A DNA stretch of 30,164 nucleotides from Baffinella frigidus (Eukaryota > Cryptophyceae > Cryptomonadales > Baffinellaceae), in assembly GCA_026770585.1 (NCBI GenBank), contig MU646361.1, forward strand, positions 723,672 to 753,835, read 5' to 3'. Positions 23,801 through 27,850 of this stretch are shown piece after piece. Each line of letters starts with the position of its first letter. Positions within the stretch are counted from its first letter, which is position 1. The notes under the pieces are model-generated. The model did no database searches and was not told where the DNA came from. It saw only the letters and a program-made list of their open reading frames with translations. Made by a program: the position numbers and the translations under genes.

Positions 23801-26800
23801 TGGTGACAAGAGTGTGGGGTATGGCCCCGCGACGTGCACGTCGGGAGGCTGGACGCTGCTCTCCGATTTGCAGGACTATTGTCCTCGTGTCCACTCGATG
23901 CTGGAAGAAGGACGATTTTAAAACCTGTTACTTCCTAAAACTCGCGAGTTTCAGGCGGGCAGGGCACGTGACATACGGAATCCCGTACGCCACGTAGCCA
24001 ACTCTCAGTACAAAACTAGGTAGTGACACTACAACATATTTACAAATAGCAAACGTTTCTGTTCTCAAGTGGAAAGGCATGCAGTAAACCTCACCTTCGG
24101 GTCGTGCTGAGCAGGCACGTGGATTTCAACCATGAGCAGGCCGCCATGTACTCCCTTGGACACTCGGTGGCCATATTTTCGCGCCGCCTCGAAGCAACCG
24201 ACTGCTGGGAGATCACGCTTCAGGTTTTACTACTGCTAGTATGATCTACTCGTGTGGAAATTTTCGTAAAATCCGTCAAACAATTCCGAAAGTTGATAGG
24301 TCAGTACCAGCACCGTCAACTTCTGGCATGGTTTCATTGTTTTGGAGTGGCCAACAAATGCAAAAAACGCTCTGCTTCTTGTCATTGGTCTTCACGTATG
24401 ATATTGCTGCAGACAGGAGGTAGCAACTCCGACGCGGTCGGGAACTCTGACACAGACCTCAGATGGTCAAAACTCCCTGACAAGCACAACAACCCGTAGC
24501 GGCTTACATCGGGTTTTCCAAGGACGTGTTTTCCCCTTGTACACGTTAAAGTGTACACGCCATCTATTTAACCCCCTAGGCAAACAATAGGTCCCTAGGG
24601 AGGTTCCAGGCCAACAATAGGTCCCGAGGGAGGTCCTACCGTAGGTTCCTGTGAAATGAATATCCGAAGCTCCTGGACACGAAATAAGCTGTTTCGGGTT
24701 GTTGGTGGAAACCCTAACCCCCCCCCCCTAAACCCTGAACCCTAAACCCTAAACCCTGAGCCCTAAACCCTAAACCCTAAACCCTAAACCCTAAACCCCC
24801 AACCTTAACCCTAAACCCTCACCCCTAACCTCCAAACCCTAATTCCTAACCCCTAATCCTGAACCCCTGGCAGGCGACGAACGGGGCGTGTCTGAACAAA
24901 GCCGGAGACGCGCTGACCAAAGTGAAAGAGTTCTTCCCCGGGATGTTCGAATTGGATGCGTGGGGCTTGCAGAGGAGTAAAGGGGGCTACTGGTAAACCC
25001 TGCACCCTGAACCCTGAACCCTACACCCTAAACCCAGAACCCTGAACCCTGAACCCTAAACCCTAAACCCTGAACCCTGAAACCTGAACCCTGAACCCTG
25101 AACCCTGAACCCTGAACCCTGAAACCTAAACCCTACACCCTGCTCCCGAAAACCTAAACCCTGAACCCTGAACCTCAAACCTTGAACCAGGGAATACCAG
25201 TATCTGCGACATGTCACTATGGAACGAGCAATTGAATCGAGGGTGGAAAGGCCGAATATGGCTCTGGGGTCTGTCCCCCCAGCCCCTCAGCACTTGCAAC
25301 TTGACCTCAGCATTTGTAATAAGCACTGATCACTTAACCCTAAACCGCCGAACCCCGAACCCTGAACCCCAAACCCCAACCCCTGAACCATACACCCTAA
25401 ACCCTAAACCCTAAACCCTAAACCCCAGCCCCTAAACCCTAGACCCTAAACCCTGAACCCCGAACCCTAAACCCTAAACCCGACACCTTAAACCCTAAAC
25501 CCTAAAATCTAAACCCTAAACCCTAAACCAGATTTATCTTTCGGGAGAATGGCCGTGAAGTTTTTAACGCCGGCTTCAAAGTCGTCTCCTCTGCGTGCAG
25601 TAAACTCTAACCCCTAATCTCGAACCTTTAAACCCTAAACCCTAAACTCTAAACCATGAAACATGAAACATAAACCAAGAACCCTAACCTCCAAACCCTC
25701 AACCCTAATCCCTCAACCCTAAACTCCAAACCCCAAGCCCCAAACACAAACCCAACCGTGAACCCTGGACCCTAAACCAGGAACGATACGAATGCAACCT
25801 AGACCAGGAATGACACTAGGTAACGGCCGGTTCGATCCGACGCGCGAGAGACGGACGTGGCCGCGCGTGGTGTTTTTCCGACACCCGAAACCCGGAACCC
25901 AAACCCCGAAACCCGATATCAGAAACCAGAAACCAGAAACCAGAAATTAGAAACCAGAAACTAGAAACCTGAAACCTGGAACCCGGGACCCGGAACCTGG
26001 AACCCGGAACCCCGACCCCGGACACCCAAGCCCCAAGCCCCAGCCCCCAAACCCCAACCCCCAAACCTCAAACCCCAAACCCCAAACCCCAAACCCCAGA
26101 CCCTCATTTGTCCAGGACTGTGTGGCCGGCCTGCCTGTCCGTGATTGCAATCTCCACCCAACCCCGAAACCTCCTACCCTAAACCTTAACCCCGACACCC
26201 AAAACCCGAAATATCTAACCCTGAACCCTAAACCCCAAACCTTAAAACCCCAACCCCCAACCCCTAACCCCTCAACCCTGCACAATGCCTGCTAGGTGCT
26301 CTTGATGGTCGACACCGGTCTCGCGCACGACAAGAAAGCCTGCGAACACTTCCGCCTCGTTCACAACGCTGGTACACACTCTCACCCCTCCTCCTAAACC
26401 CTAAACCCTAAACCCTAAACCCGAAACCCGAAACCCGAAACCCTAAACCCTAAACCCCAAACCCGAAACCCGAAACCCTAAACCCTAAACTCTAACCCTA
26501 AAACCTAACCCTAGACCCTAGACTCTAGACCTTAGACCCTAGACCCTAGGCACTAGACCCTAGATCCTGAACCCTGAACCTTGAACCCTGAACCCTGAAC
26601 CCTGAACCCTGAGCCCTGAGCCCTGAGCCCTAAGCCCCAAACCCCAAACCCCCAACCCCGTACCCCCAAATCCCCAACCCCGTATTGGGCCCAATGCCTT
26701 GTGCTTGGCACACCTGTTAAATCAGCGATGAACCCTGCTTGCCCATGAATCTAATTCGGGTTCTGCGTTAAATTAACACGCGGTTCTATGTATGTTAAGT

Positions 26801-27812
26801 GTGGAATTTTGTCTCACGATAGCGAGGCTAAAATGCTGTTCTTGATCTTTACGTCCTGGTACCGCGGACTTTTGCGTCCTGGTACACACACAACACGGAC
26901 CTGACAAAGTTAGTCGCGTGATCTATTGCACTTCATCTCAGTAGACGTCTATCTAACCGATTTTTTTTATACAAAAAAGGGAATTGAAGCCCTAAATGTA
27001 CAGAATGGCTCCAATGTCGCCTTGAATCTGAGATATCCATTATTAGGGGACGCGACGAGATTTTTGAGCACACTCGTGATACAGAACCGCCCCTGAATCT
27101 CCTTCTCTTTCCCGACATTCTCGCGGGCTTAGTCAACATCCCCATGCTTCGCCCTAACCCCTAATCCCTGATCTCTAATCCCTCAACTCTAAACCCCAAA
27201 CACTAAACCCTAAACCCTAAACCCTAAACCCTAAACCCTAAACCCTAAACCATATGACAACCAAGTTCTAAAGCCTGGCCTTGTAATCCTTAAACCTTAA
27301 TCCCTTAACCCCGAACCCTAAACCCTAAACCCTAAACCCTGCGCAGGGATTCCAATCATCCCAGTAATCATGCCGGGCTACAAAATCGACACACCAAGCG
27401 CCTGGTGGCCCAAGAGTCTCCCAGAGCTCGCGGAGCACAAGCTCTTCGTCCTTCCCCCGTGGGGTACGGAATCGTTCGAGGAATTCCTTGCAGGTTCCGA
27501 GAAGAGCTCGACCCAAACCCGGGACCGCGAAACCCGGGAAACAGACAAGAGAACCGAAACCGTAAACCGGACGCAGAAACCGGGGGAAAGACAGCAGAAA
27601 CCCGAAGCACCATTATTAACCATGAACTACTACGCGGGAGGGGTTTTCCTTTTAAAATACCCCAACGCATTTTTGAAATTTGTACCACAATCATCCACTT
27701 TTGGAGATAACTGCAAGAAAAAAATGACTTTAGACAATAGATGGCCGTGCCGGAGGAGCAAGTTATTTGAGCTATTTACTCTTAAGCCCTCCCGGGTAGT
27801 ATAAACCATAAA

Positions 27813-27850
<38 letters not shown>

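Larger units (their letters stand above)
22719..24114. repeat. 1.4-kb COR intron of transposon-like sequence
   Basis: It contains the hairpin 22729-22901, the MITE 23237-23404 and a second copy of the sequence flanking that MITE (about 23905-23960). The rest, about 22920-23200 and 23430-23900, is unique-looking sequence with short repeated phrases such as GTCTCACTGGGTT. I see no coding exon in it. Confidence 0.6.

Noticed and set aside
23686-23997. Plus-strand ORF of 103 codons in the COR intron
   Set aside because: Low-complexity Arg/Ser/Cys composition, it overlaps a dispersed repeat, and no supporting splice or domain pattern was seen.
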